Positions 6,737 to 14,469 of a DNA stretch of 21,145 nucleotides are shown piece by piece. The DNA lies in NCBI GenBank assembly GCA_964600225.1, contig CAZRIT010000028.1:1-21145 (forward strand), in the 5' to 3' direction. The notes beneath the pieces were generated by a model, which saw only the letters and a program-made list of their open reading frames with translations, did not search any database and had not been told where the DNA came from. The DNA is from CAZRIT01 sp964600225. Lineage in GTDB: Bacteria; Bacillota; Clostridia; Christensenellales; CAG-138. A program made the translations under genes and the position numbers. Position 1 is the stretch's first letter. Each line of letters begins with the position of its first letter.

Positions 6737-7437
6737 AGCCGCTCAAGTGCGATTTGCATGTACATTCGTGCCTGTCGCCCTGTGCCGACGACGACATGAC
6801 GCCGTTCTCCATTGCGGGGATGGCCAAGGTGATCGGGCTGGAAGCGGTTGCTTTGACCGATCACAACACCTGCGGCAACTGCCGCACCTTCTTTGACGCG
6901 TGTGCGCATTACGGCATTGTGCCGATTGCGGGGATGGAGCTGACGACGGCGGAGGAAATCCATGTCGTGTGCCTGTTTCCCGATCTGGAACGGGCGGAGG
7001 CGTTTGAAACGGCGTTTCGCCCGCACCGCAGCCCCATCCGAAACCGCACGGCTGCGTTTGGCAATCAACTGCTCATCGGCACCGACGATGCGGTGCTTGG
7101 GCAGGAGGAGGGGCTGCTGATACTGGCAAGCGACCTCGACCTTGCCGCCGCCAAGGCGCTGGCGGAAACGTACGGCGCGGCGGTCTACCCCGCGCACATC
7201 GACCGCGAGGCCAACGGCATCCTGGGGATACTGGGCGGCATGCCCGATCGGCCGCAGTTTGCCGCGGCGGAACTGCACGATCCCGGTCGGTGGGATGCGC
7301 TGCAAACGCAGCACGGGCTGCCGAACACGCGCATCGTCAGCGCATCGGACGCCCACAGGCTGTGGGAAATGGGCGGCTGCGAGCTGCCCGTGGAGGCGGA
7401 TTGCGACGCCGTCATCCGTTACCTGAGGGGACTATGA
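6733..7437 (+). CDS. PHP-domain metal-dependent phosphoesterase
   Basis: The 234-residue protein has the PHP metal-site motifs in order: DLHVHSCLSPC (His9, His11), ALTDHN, GMELTTAEEIHVVCLF, YPAHIDR and SASDAH. PHP domains hydrolyse phosphate esters with two or three metal ions; the substrate here is not known. Extra cysteines (SPC, TCGNC) sit close to the metal-site motifs and could bind metal. Such genes are regular members of HydABC-linked clusters. Start and stop overlap both neighbours by 4 nt (ATGA at 6733 and 7434). In this context a role in removing a phosphoryl group, opposing the kinase-like ATPases, is possible but unproved. Confidence 0.85.
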   Translation: MKPLKCDLHVHSCLSPCADDDMTPFSIAGMAKVIGLEAVALTDHNTCGNCRTFFDACAHYGIVPIAGMELTTAEEIHVVCLFPDLERAEAFETAFRPHRSPIRNRTAAFGNQLLIGTDDAVLGQEEGLLILASDLDLAAAKALAETYGAAVYPAHIDREANGILGILGGMPDRPQFAAAELHDPGRWDALQTQHGLPNTRIVSASDAHRLWEMGGCELPVEADCDAVIRYLRGL

Positions 7438-7979
7438 AGGAGCTTTCACTCAACGTGCTCGATATCGCGCAAAACTCCGTCAAGGCGGGGGCGCTGCATA
7501 TCGATATCACCGTCGAACGGGCGGGCGGCATGCTCACCATCACCATTGCCGACGACGGCTGCGGCATGTCCGAGGATTTTCTTGCCGCGGTGACCGATCC
7601 GTTCACCACCACGCGCACCACCCGCAAGGTGGGCATGGGCATTCCGCTGTTCAAGCTGGCGGCGGAGCAGACGGGCGGCACGTTTTCCATCGCGTCCGTG
7701 CCCGACGACGGGCAGGGGAACGCGCACGGCACAACGGTGCGGGCGGTGTTTGATGCGTCGCATGTGGACTGCGCGCCCGTGGGGGATATGGCGTCCACGG
7801 TGACTACGCTCATCCAGGGCAGCCCCGATATCGCCTGGACATTTCGCAGCGTGACCGACGGGGAGGAGCTGACGCTCTCCACCGACGAAATGCGGGAAAT
7901 GCTTGGCCCCGAGGTGCCGCTCGATACGCCCGAGGTACTCGCCTGGGTGCGGGACTTTCTGACACAACAGGCCGAGTAA
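7434..7979 (+). CDS. GHKL/HATPase_c ATP-binding protein
   Basis: The 181-residue protein is a second HATPase_c domain. It begins MKELSLNVLDIAQNSVKAGA, where the N-box Asn and Ser are visible, and has a G1 box DDGCGM and a G2 box KVGMGIPLFK, with FTTTRTTRK in the ATP-lid region. It resembles the histidine-kinase catalytic domain but has no DHp helix with a phospho-accepting His. The C-terminal part of about 60 residues (from TTLIQGSPDIAWTF) is unique to these cluster proteins as far as can be seen. It would bind ATP and possibly phosphorylate a partner. The start overlaps the PHP stop (ATGA), and a 50-nt gap follows before the hydD-like gene. Confidence 0.82.
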   Translation: MKELSLNVLDIAQNSVKAGALHIDITVERAGGMLTITIADDGCGMSEDFLAAVTDPFTTTRTTRKVGMGIPLFKLAAEQTGGTFSIASVPDDGQGNAHGTTVRAVFDASHVDCAPVGDMASTVTTLIQGSPDIAWTFRSVTDGEELTLSTDEMREMLGPEVPLDTPEVLAWVRDFLTQQAE

Positions 7980-8029
7980 CGGCTTGCCGAGTGATAGATG
8001 TACACTATTCAACAAAGGAGAGAGCACAC

Positions 8030-8395
8030 ATGAAATCATTGGAGGAACTGGCTCAGATTCGTGAGCGTATGAAGGGGAAAGTCAACCTGCGCGAAGGCAC
8101 GCACGATATCCGCATCGTGGTCGGCATGGCAACCTGCGGCATCGCCGCGGGCGCGCGCCCCGTGCTGAACGCATTGGTCGAGGAAGTCGATAAAGAGGGC
8201 CTGGGCGACCGTGCCACGGTGACGCAGACAGGCTGCATCGGCATCTGTCGGCTCGAGCCCATCGTGGAGGTCTTCGACAGCGGCAAGGAAAAGGTTACCT
8301 ACGTCAAGATGACGCCCGAGAAGGCAAGGCGCGTGGTAAAGGAACATATCAAAGGCGGCAAGCCCGTCTTGGAATACACCATTGGCGATAACTAA
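8030..8395 (+). CDS. Thioredoxin-like ferredoxin-domain protein (HydD-like)
   Basis: The 121-residue protein has the thioredoxin-like [2Fe-2S] ferredoxin fold found as a small extra protein beside hydB in clostridial and acetogen HydABC(D) clusters. Cys36 (ATCGIAAGARPV), Cys69 and Cys73 (TGCIGICRLEP) are present, but the second cysteine of the first pair is replaced within the AAGA stretch, so only three of the four usual ligands remain. It may bind a cluster incompletely or serve a structural role. The start at 8030 is fixed by AAAGGAG 9 nt upstream; a longer reading from 7991 lacks a ribosome binding site. HydB starts 15 nt after the stop. Confidence 0.82.
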   Translation: MKSLEELAQIRERMKGKVNLREGTHDIRIVVGMATCGIAAGARPVLNALVEEVDKEGLGDRATVTQTGCIGICRLEPIVEVFDSGKEKVTYVKMTPEKARRVVKEHIKGGKPVLEYTIGDN

Positions 8396-8410
8396 CGGGA
8401 GGAAACCGAA

Positions 8411-10204
8411 ATGATTCGTTCGCATGTACTCATCTGCGGCGGCACCGGCTGCACAAGCTCCGGCAGCCCCGCCATCCGCGAGCATCTGCAAAAGGAGCTC
8501 AAGGAAAAAGGACTCGACGGGGAAATCCAGGTTGTCCAGACGGGCTGCTTCGGCCTGTGTGAGCATGGCCCCATCATGATCGTCTACCCCGACGGCACGT
8601 TTTACAGCCGCGTCACCAACGACGACGTGACCGAAATCGTCGAGGAGCATCTGCTCAAGGGCCGCCCCGTGCAGCGCTTGATCTATAACGAAGTGGATGA
8701 AAACGCGCCGCATGGCATCACCAGCCTGTCGGATACGCCGTTTTACAAATCCCAGTCGCGCGTTGCGCTGCGCAACTGCGGCAAGATCAACCCCGAGGTC
8801 ATCGACGAGTACATTGCCGTCGACGGCTATCTGGCGCTTGGCACGGTGCTGACGCAGATGACGCCGCAGCAGGTGATTGACCTGATGAAGGCTTCGGGTC
8901 TGCGCGGCCGCGGCGGCGCGGGCTTCCCCACGGGCATGAAATGGCAGTTTGCGGCCAACAATCAAAACGACGTCAAGTACGTTGTCTGCAACGCCGACGA
9001 GGGCGACCCCGGGGCGTTCATGGACCGTTCCGTATTGGAAGGCGATCCGCACGCGGTGCTGGAGGCCATGGAGATTGCAGGCTACGCCATCGGCGCCACG
9101 CATGGCTACATCTATGTGCGCGCCGAGTACCCCATTGCGGTCAAGCGGCTGCAGATTGCCATTGCGCAGGCGCGTGAATACGGCCTGCTGGGCAAGAACA
9201 TATTCGGCACCGATTTCTGCTTCGATATCGATATCCGTCTGGGCGCGGGCGCGTTCGTGTGCGGCGAGGAGACGGCGCTTTTGACCAGCATCGAGGGCAA
9301 CCGCGGCGAGCCGCGCAACAAGCCCCCGTTCCCCGCCAACAAGGGCCTGTTCGGGTATCCGACCATCATCAACAACGTGGAAACCCTTGCCAACATCCCG
9401 CAAATCATCGTCAAGGGGCCCGAGTGGTTTGCATCCATGGGCACCGAAAAATCCAAGGGCACCAAGGTGTTTGCGCTCGGCGGCAAGATCCAGAATACGG
9501 GCCTTGTGGAGATTCCCATGGGCACGACGCTGCGCCACATCCTCTACGATATCGGCGGCGGCATCCCCGGCGGCAAACAGTTCAAGGCCGCGCAGACGGG
9601 CGGCCCTTCGGGCGGCTGCATCCCCGCGCAGCATCTGGACACGCCCATCGATTACGAAAACCTGGCCGCCATCGGCTCCATGATGGGCAGCGGCGGGTTG
9701 ATCGTCATGGATGAGGACAACTGCATGGTGGACGTGGCAAGGTTCTTCCTGGAGTTTACGGTGGGTGAAAGCTGTGGCAAGTGCGCGCCGTGCCGTATCG
9801 GTACGCGCAGGCTTTTGGAGATGCTCAACAAGATCACCGAGGGCAAGGCCACGCTCGAAGACCTCGACAAAATGGAAGAGCTGTGCTACCACATCAAGGG
9901 CAACGCGCTGTGCGCGCTGGGCCAGACGGCGCCCAACCCCGTGCTGAGCACGCTGAGGTACTTCCGCGACGAGTACGAGGCGCATGTTGTCGAAAAGCGC
10001 TGCCCCGCGGGCGTATGCAAAAAACTGGTGCGCTACACCATCGACCCCGACAAGTGCAAGGGCTGCACCAAGTGCGCGCGCAACTGCCCCGTCAGTGCCA
10101 TCAGCGGCAGCGTGAAGACCGCGCATGTGATCGATCAGGATAAGTGCATCAAGTGCGGACTGTGCATCGACAACTGCAAGTTCGATGCAGTCATCAAGAA
10201 ATGA
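8411..10204 (+). CDS. hydB: Bifurcating [FeFe]-hydrogenase subunit HydB (NuoF-like flavoprotein)
   Basis: The 597-residue NuoF-type subunit holds the FMN where NADH exchanges electrons. Domains in order: N-terminal thioredoxin-like [2Fe-2S] (Cys9, Cys14, Cys46, Cys50); the NuoF core with FMN/NADH motifs GLRGRGGAGFPTGMKW (from about residue 163), CNADEGDPGAFMDR (from Cys193) and CGEETALLTSIEG; the NuoF [4Fe-4S] site ESCGKCAPC (Cys455, 458, 461) with Cys501; and a C-terminal pair of ferredoxin clusters (Cys549/552/555/559 and Cys579/582/585/589). This layout is that of electron-bifurcating HydB. GGGAGG lies 8 nt before the ATG. HydA starts 13 nt downstream. Confidence 0.96.
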   Translation: MIRSHVLICGGTGCTSSGSPAIREHLQKELKEKGLDGEIQVVQTGCFGLCEHGPIMIVYPDGTFYSRVTNDDVTEIVEEHLLKGRPVQRLIYNEVDENAPHGITSLSDTPFYKSQSRVALRNCGKINPEVIDEYIAVDGYLALGTVLTQMTPQQVIDLMKASGLRGRGGAGFPTGMKWQFAANNQNDVKYVVCNADEGDPGAFMDRSVLEGDPHAVLEAMEIAGYAIGATHGYIYVRAEYPIAVKRLQIAIAQAREYGLLGKNIFGTDFCFDIDIRLGAGAFVCGEETALLTSIEGNRGEPRNKPPFPANKGLFGYPTIINNVETLANIPQIIVKGPEWFASMGTEKSKGTKVFALGGKIQNTGLVEIPMGTTLRHILYDIGGGIPGGKQFKAAQTGGPSGGCIPAQHLDTPIDYENLAAIGSMMGSGGLIVMDEDNCMVDVARFFLEFTVGESCGKCAPCRIGTRRLLEMLNKITEGKATLEDLDKMEELCYHIKGNALCALGQTAPNPVLSTLRYFRDEYEAHVVEKRCPAGVCKKLVRYTIDPDKCKGCTKCARNCPVSAISGSVKTAHVIDQDKCIKCGLCIDNCKFDAVIKK

Positions 10205-10217
10205 GGAGGCAGGAACG

Positions 10218-11966
10218 ATGGATAAGGTACATGTGAAAATCAACGGAATCGACGTACAGGTTCCCGCCAATTATACGATTCTGGAAGCCGCGCGTGAGGC
10301 GGGCGTACGCATCCCCACGCTGTGCTACCTGCGCGAGATCAACGCCATTGCCGCATGCCGCATCTGTCTGGTGCAGGCAACGGGCGTGCGCGGCCATGCG
10401 GCGGCGTGCGTGCAGCAGGTGGCCGAGGGCATGGAGGTTGTCACCAACACGCCCGAGCTGCGCAAGGCCAGAAAGACCACGCTGGAGCTCATCCTCAGCA
10501 ACCACCGCATGGATTGCCTTTCCTGCGTCAGAAACGGCGACTGCGAGCTGCAGGCGCTGGCGCGGGAGTTTGGCGTGGACGAAAAGAAATACAAGGGCAG
10601 CGAGGATCTGACCCCGCAGCTGGATACCAGCGCGCCGCACCTGGTGCGCGACAACAGCAAGTGCATCCTGTGCCGCCGCTGCGTGGCGGTCTGCAAGCAT
10701 AACCAGCATGTGGCGGTTATCGGCACCAACGAGCGCGGGTTTGATACGCATGTGGGTTCGCAGTTCGACGTGCCGCTGGGCAACACCAGCTGCATCCACT
10801 GCGGACAGTGCATCGCCGTGTGCCCCACGGGCGCACTGACCGAGCGCGACGATACCGAGCAGGTATGGGCGGCGCTGGCCGACCCGAAAAAGCACGTCAT
10901 CGTCGGCCCCGCGCCGAGCGTGCGCGCACAGCTTGGCGAGTGCTTCGGCATGCCCATCGGCACCAACGTGGAGGGCAAGCTGGTATCGGCTCTGCGTCGG
11001 CTGGGCTTTGAAAAGGTGTTCGACGTGGACTTTGCCGCGGACGTCACCATCATGGAGGAGGGCACGGAGCTGCTGGAACGCCTCGGCAACGGCGGCAAGC
11101 TGCCTTTGATCACCTCCTGCTCGCCCGGCTGGATCAAGTTCTGCGAGTATTACTATCCCGACATGGTGGAAAACCTCTCCTCCTGCAAGAGCCCGCAGCA
11201 GATGTTCGGCGCACTGATCAAAACCTACTACGCCGAAAAGATGGGCTGGGACCCCAAGGATGTGTATGTGGTTTCCATCATGCCCTGCACGGCCAAGAAG
11301 TTCGAGGTCTCGCGCGATCACATGAGCGCGGCGGGCGAGGGCATCGCCGATGTGGACGTATCCTTGACCACCCGTGAGCTGGCCAGCATGATCAAGGCCG
11401 CGGGCCTGATGTTCGAATCCCTGCCCGATGAAGCGTTCGACCCCGCCATGGGCATGGCCTCGGGCGCGGCGCACATCTTCGGCGCAACGGGCGGTGTGAT
11501 GGAAGCGGCGCTGCGCACCGTGGCGGAAATCGTTACGGGCAAGCCCCTGGACAAGGTGGAATTCATGGCGGTGCGCGGCGTGGAAGGCATCAAGGAGGCC
11601 GAGTACGATCTCAAGGGCACCAAGGTGCGCGTTGCGGTCACCAGCGGCCTCGAAAACGCCTCCAAGCTGCTGGACATGATCAAATCGGGCGAAAAGGACT
11701 ACCACTTCGTCGAGGTCATGGCCTGCCCCGGCGGCTGCGTCAACGGCGGCGGTCAGCCGCATCAGCCGGGCAGCGTGCGCAACTTCCTCGATCTGCGCGC
11801 GGAACGCGCCAAGGCGCTTTACAATGAGGACGGTGCGATGGAGCTCAGAAAGAGCCACGAAAACCCCGTGGTCAAGGAGCTGTACGATACCTACCTTGAA
11901 AAGCCCGGCTCCCACAAGGCGCACGAGATACTGCATACCGAGTACGTCAAGCGCAAGGTCTATTGA
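10218..11966 (+). CDS. hydA: Bifurcating [FeFe]-hydrogenase catalytic subunit HydA
   Basis: The 582-residue protein is the H2-forming or H2-splitting subunit of HydABC. It has an N-terminal NuoG-like [2Fe-2S] site (Cys36, 47, 50, 64), a His-ligated [4Fe-4S] site (His96, Cys100, 103, 109) and two ferredoxin clusters (Cys149/152/155/159 and Cys192/195/198/202). The H-cluster domain has complete motifs TSCSPGW (Cys301), MPCTAKKFE (Cys357) and MACPGGCVNGGGQP (Cys503, Cys507). The C-terminal small-subunit-like tail ends in a SHENP...HEILHTEYV pattern. The start at 10218 follows GAGGAGG by about 9 nt. It is the last gene of the operon, and a strong terminator begins 37 nt after the stop. The maturation genes hydE, hydF and hydG are not in the window. 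Confidence 0.97.
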   Translation: MDKVHVKINGIDVQVPANYTILEAAREAGVRIPTLCYLREINAIAACRICLVQATGVRGHAAACVQQVAEGMEVVTNTPELRKARKTTLELILSNHRMDCLSCVRNGDCELQALAREFGVDEKKYKGSEDLTPQLDTSAPHLVRDNSKCILCRRCVAVCKHNQHVAVIGTNERGFDTHVGSQFDVPLGNTSCIHCGQCIAVCPTGALTERDDTEQVWAALADPKKHVIVGPAPSVRAQLGECFGMPIGTNVEGKLVSALRRLGFEKVFDVDFAADVTIMEEGTELLERLGNGGKLPLITSCSPGWIKFCEYYYPDMVENLSSCKSPQQMFGALIKTYYAEKMGWDPKDVYVVSIMPCTAKKFEVSRDHMSAAGEGIADVDVSLTTRELASMIKAAGLMFESLPDEAFDPAMGMASGAAHIFGATGGVMEAALRTVAEIVTGKPLDKVEFMAVRGVEGIKEAEYDLKGTKVRVAVTSGLENASKLLDMIKSGEKDYHFVEVMACPGGCVNGGGQPHQPGSVRNFLDLRAERAKALYNEDGAMELRKSHENPVVKELYDTYLEKPGSHKAHEILHTEYVKRKVY

Positions 11967-12002
11967 CCGATTGCTTGGTTGAAACGGAAAAACCGATACA
12001 AC

Positions 12003-12036
12003 AAACCGCCCTGTCCGAAAGGACAGGGCGGTTTTT
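12003..12036. terminator. Strong bidirectional intrinsic terminator between hydA and folT
   Basis: A perfect 14-bp stem (arms 12003-12016 and 12021-12034) closes a GAAA tetraloop. It is followed on the plus strand by a T-run, ending the hydrogenase operon. On the minus strand the hairpin is followed by TTTGTTGT, so it probably also ends the folate operon that converges from the right. Confidence 0.93.
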
Positions 12037-12074
12037 ATGTTATGCTATGTTATGTGCGGAACGCGGGCTTGCCG

Positions 12075-12644
12075 TCAGGCGGCGGGCGTTTGATCGCCGT
12101 GATCCGCGCCGGCCTCGGCCGCCGCGGGCTTGGGCAGGTGCCGAAGCGCCTTCGACAGCGCGAGGATGACGATGAGCTGCAGCGGCACAAGGATCAGCGT
12201 TTGCAGCGCGCGCGCGGGCAGCAGCCCCGCATACGGCGCGCCGTAGAACAGGCTGATCCAATAGGAGTTCAGCAGCAGGCTCAACAGCAGCTGGTTGACG
12301 GCGACCGCGCCGAGAATGCGCAAAAACGTCTGTTTTTGTCGTAAAAACAGCCCGAACACAAAGCCCATCAAAAAGGCCGTCAACGTAAAACCCGGGAAAT
12401 ATGCCGCAATGGGGAACAGGATTGCGCCGACAAAATCCGCCAGCGCGCCCACGATGCCCGCATGCAGCGGCCCCAGCAGGATGGCGGCGGCCACGATGGG
12501 GAGGAAGCTCAGGCCGATCTTCATATTCCACACGGAAAACGACAAAAAGCGGGACAAAACGACCTCGATGGCGGTCAAAAGCCCCATCAGCACAATGGTT
12601 CTGGTGTCGAAACGGATGCGAAAAACGGATTCCTTCTCAGGCAT
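12075..12644 (-). CDS. folT: ECF transporter S-component for folate (FolT)
   Basis: The 189-residue integral membrane protein has about six hydrophobic helices and the folate-family S-component pattern: FLSFSVWNMKIGLSFLP, a long GPLHAG...ADFVGAILFP segment, and YFPGFTLTAFLMGFVFGLF. The S-component binds folate and works with a shared EcfA/A'/T energising module that is not encoded here. The ATG at 12644 is chosen because GGGAGGGG lies about 5 nt upstream. A THF riboswitch precedes the gene, which independently supports the assignment. It is the last gene of the minus-strand one-carbon operon. The C-terminal tail (KPAAAEAGADHGDQTPAA) is hydrophilic and probably cytoplasmic. Confidence 0.92.
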   Translation of the reverse strand: MPEKESVFRIRFDTRTIVLMGLLTAIEVVLSRFLSFSVWNMKIGLSFLPIVAAAILLGPLHAGIVGALADFVGAILFPIAAYFPGFTLTAFLMGFVFGLFLRQKQTFLRILGAVAVNQLLLSLLLNSYWISLFYGAPYAGLLPARALQTLILVPLQLIVILALSKALRHLPKPAAAEAGADHGDQTPAA

Positions 12645-12692
12645 GATAACCCCTCCCTGTTTGCTGTGTTGCCACAAGAAGAGGACGGCTCT

Positions 12693-12799
12693 CGTTGCAG
12701 CAGCGGATGCGGTACGGTATCGCGGGCTTTGCTTTGCCCTTCGTCCGTCGGCGACATCCCATCCGACGGTACTTAACGCACCATACCTACTCTGTAACG
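12693..12799 (-). promoter_or_regulatory. Tetrahydrofolate (THF) riboswitch upstream of folT
   Basis: Read on the minus strand from 12799, the RNA contains, in order, the conserved THF aptamer blocks AGAGTAG, GCGTTAAGT, ATGGGATGTCG, ACGAA, CGCG and GCATCCGCT. These sit in the same order and at similar spacing as in the known folT riboswitch. The closing stem is CAG/CTG, possibly extended by CGTT/AACG. The arms around TACCGTCGG...CCGACGG form the internal hairpins. THF binding is expected to lower FolT synthesis. No T-run follows the aptamer; a CCTC segment could pair with the GAGG of the folT ribosome binding site, so control of translation is more likely (inference). Confidence 0.93.
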
Positions 12800-12805
12800 C
12801 GTGTA

Positions 12806-13618
12806 TCAGCGCGCCTTATGGCACCGCCAAATCAGCCACCCAAAGCCCACGCCGCCAAGGATGTTGCCAATGGTCACGGGCAGCAGGTTTGCCCATAAAA
12901 AGTTGCCCCAGGTGAGCGCGGCCAAATCGACCCCGCGCTGTGCGGCAAGCGCCGCATATTGCGGAATGCTTGCGGCAAACAGTCCCGCGGGAATGTAGTA
13001 CATGTTGGCGATGCAGTGCTCGAACCCGCAGATGACGAACACGCACACGGGCACGAACGCGCCCACAACCCTGCCCGTCAAATCCTTGGCGCACAGCGAC
13101 AGCATCACGCCCGCGCACACCAGTATGTTGCAAAGGATACCCATCACCAGCGCGTTTTGGAACGGCATGGCGCATTTGCCCGCCGCGGTTTTGATGACAT
13201 AGACGGCCAACGCGCCATCGGACAGGTTGTACTGCCCGAAGAACGCGCAGCCCGCGGCCACAAGCAGCGCGCCCACAAAGTTGCCGAAGTATACGATGAC
13301 AAGGTTTTTGACCATGCCGCCGAGGGAGACGCTTTTTTCCAGCACGGAGATGCCCATCAGGCAGTTGCCCGTAAACAGCTCCGAGCCCGTCAAAATGACC
13401 ATCATCAGCCCGAACGGGAACAGCACGCCGCTGGCCAGCCGCATCGTGGCGCCGTTAGGCATGCCGTGGCCGACCGTGCAGGCCGTCACCGCGCCAAGCG
13501 CAATGAACGCGCCCGCAAGCACGGCAAGCAGCAGGGTTTTTACAAACGGGGCGGAGGCTTTGCGCGCGCCGATGGCGGCGTAGCTATCCACAAATTCGGT
13601 GGGGGAAAGCAGGTTCAT
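12806..13618 (-). CDS. Formate/nitrite transporter (FNT) family channel, probable formate channel
   Basis: The 270-residue membrane protein has the FNT-family pattern: six hydrophobic segments, LTGSELFTGNCL in the first repeat, YFGNFVGALL, and FEHCIANMYYIPAG with the conserved pore His, ending NLLPVTIGNILGGVGF. FNT proteins form pentameric channels for formate, nitrite or hydrosulfide. Being flanked by fhs, fchA and folD makes formate the likely substrate, taken up for or released from the one-carbon pathway. The ATG overlaps the folD stop (ATGA), and AAAGGA lies upstream inside folD. The stop is only 7 nt from the 5' edge of the THF riboswitch, which leaves no room for a promoter between the genes. 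Confidence 0.9.
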   Translation of the reverse strand: MNLLSPTEFVDSYAAIGARKASAPFVKTLLLAVLAGAFIALGAVTACTVGHGMPNGATMRLASGVLFPFGLMMVILTGSELFTGNCLMGISVLEKSVSLGGMVKNLVIVYFGNFVGALLVAAGCAFFGQYNLSDGALAVYVIKTAAGKCAMPFQNALVMGILCNILVCAGVMLSLCAKDLTGRVVGAFVPVCVFVICGFEHCIANMYYIPAGLFAASIPQYAALAAQRGVDLAALTWGNFLWANLLPVTIGNILGGVGFGWLIWRCHKAR

Positions 13619-14466
13619 GACAGTGTCCTTTCCGCGGCCTCCGCAACGTGCTTGGCCAGGATGGCAGTGGTGACGGCGCCTACGCCGCCGGGTACGGGCG
13701 TGATGGCGGACACGACGGGCTCCACCTCGGAAAACTGCACGTCGCCGCAGAGCCTGCCGTCGGGGCCAACGTGGATGCCCGCATCGATCACGCACTGCCC
13801 CGCGCGCACGGCGGCAGCGTTGATCAGCTCCGCGCGTCCCGCCGATACAATGAGAATATCCGCCTCGCGGCAGATGTTGGGAAGATCCTTTGTTTTGGTA
13901 TGGCAGACGGTGACGGTGGCGTTTTGGTGCATCAGCAGCATGGCCACGGGCCGTCCCACCACAAGGCTGCGGCCGATCACTACCGCGCGCTTGCCCTCGG
14001 GCGCACAGCCATAATGCCGCAACAGCTGCATGCACGCCGCGGCCGTACAGGGCGGAAAGCCCTTTGGCTCATTGGCAAACACGCCCGCAAGCGAGGCGTC
14101 CGTAATGCCGTCCACGTCCTTTTCGGGGCGCAGGGCATTGCGCGCGGCAGCATCGTTGATGTGCTTGGGCAGGGGCCGCAGCAGCAGGCAGCCGTGTATC
14201 GAGGCATCGTCGTTGATGCTGCGGATGGCCCTTAGCAGCGTTTCCTCGGCGGCGGATGCATCCAGCGCAACGCATTCCACTGAGATACCCAGGCTTTCGC
14301 AGCGTTTGATGGCATTGCGCTCATACGCCATATCGCCGTCGTTTTCGCCCATGCGCACAATGGCAAGGCGCGGCGAGACGCCGCACATTTTCAGTTTCTC
14401 AATGCGCTCGGCCAGCTCCCTGTTCAGCGCCGCCGTGACCTCGGCGCCCTTCCAAACCTGCGCCAT
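13615..14466 (-). CDS. folD: Methylenetetrahydrofolate dehydrogenase (FolD), probably lacking cyclohydrolase activity
   Basis: This 283-residue cytoplasmic enzyme interconverts methylene-THF and methenyl-THF with NADP. Family motifs include KDVDG (117-120), the nucleotide-binding GRSLVVGRPVAMLL and C-terminal TPVPGGVGAVTTAIL. The substrate site reads YERNAIKRC: Tyr48 and Lys54 correspond to E. coli Tyr50 and Lys56, but the residue matching E. coli Lys54 is Ala52. The residue matching Gln98 of the QLPLP motif is Leu96 (LLLRPLP). Both are linked to the cyclohydrolase step of bifunctional FolD, so this enzyme may be dehydrogenase-only. fchA lies 3 nt upstream and the FNT gene overlaps by 4 nt. 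Confidence 0.92.
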   Translation of the reverse strand: MAQVWKGAEVTAALNRELAERIEKLKMCGVSPRLAIVRMGENDGDMAYERNAIKRCESLGISVECVALDASAAEETLLRAIRSINDDASIHGCLLLRPLPKHINDAAARNALRPEKDVDGITDASLAGVFANEPKGFPPCTAAACMQLLRHYGCAPEGKRAVVIGRSLVVGRPVAMLLMHQNATVTVCHTKTKDLPNICREADILIVSAGRAELINAAAVRAGQCVIDAGIHVGPDGRLCGDVQFSEVEPVVSAITPVPGGVGAVTTAILAKHVAEAAERTLS

Positions 14467-14469
14467 GGG

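Noticed and set aside
8036..10270. 744-codon minus-strand open frame under hydB
   Set aside because: It covers hydB exactly in antisense, and all recognisable motifs are on the plus strand.
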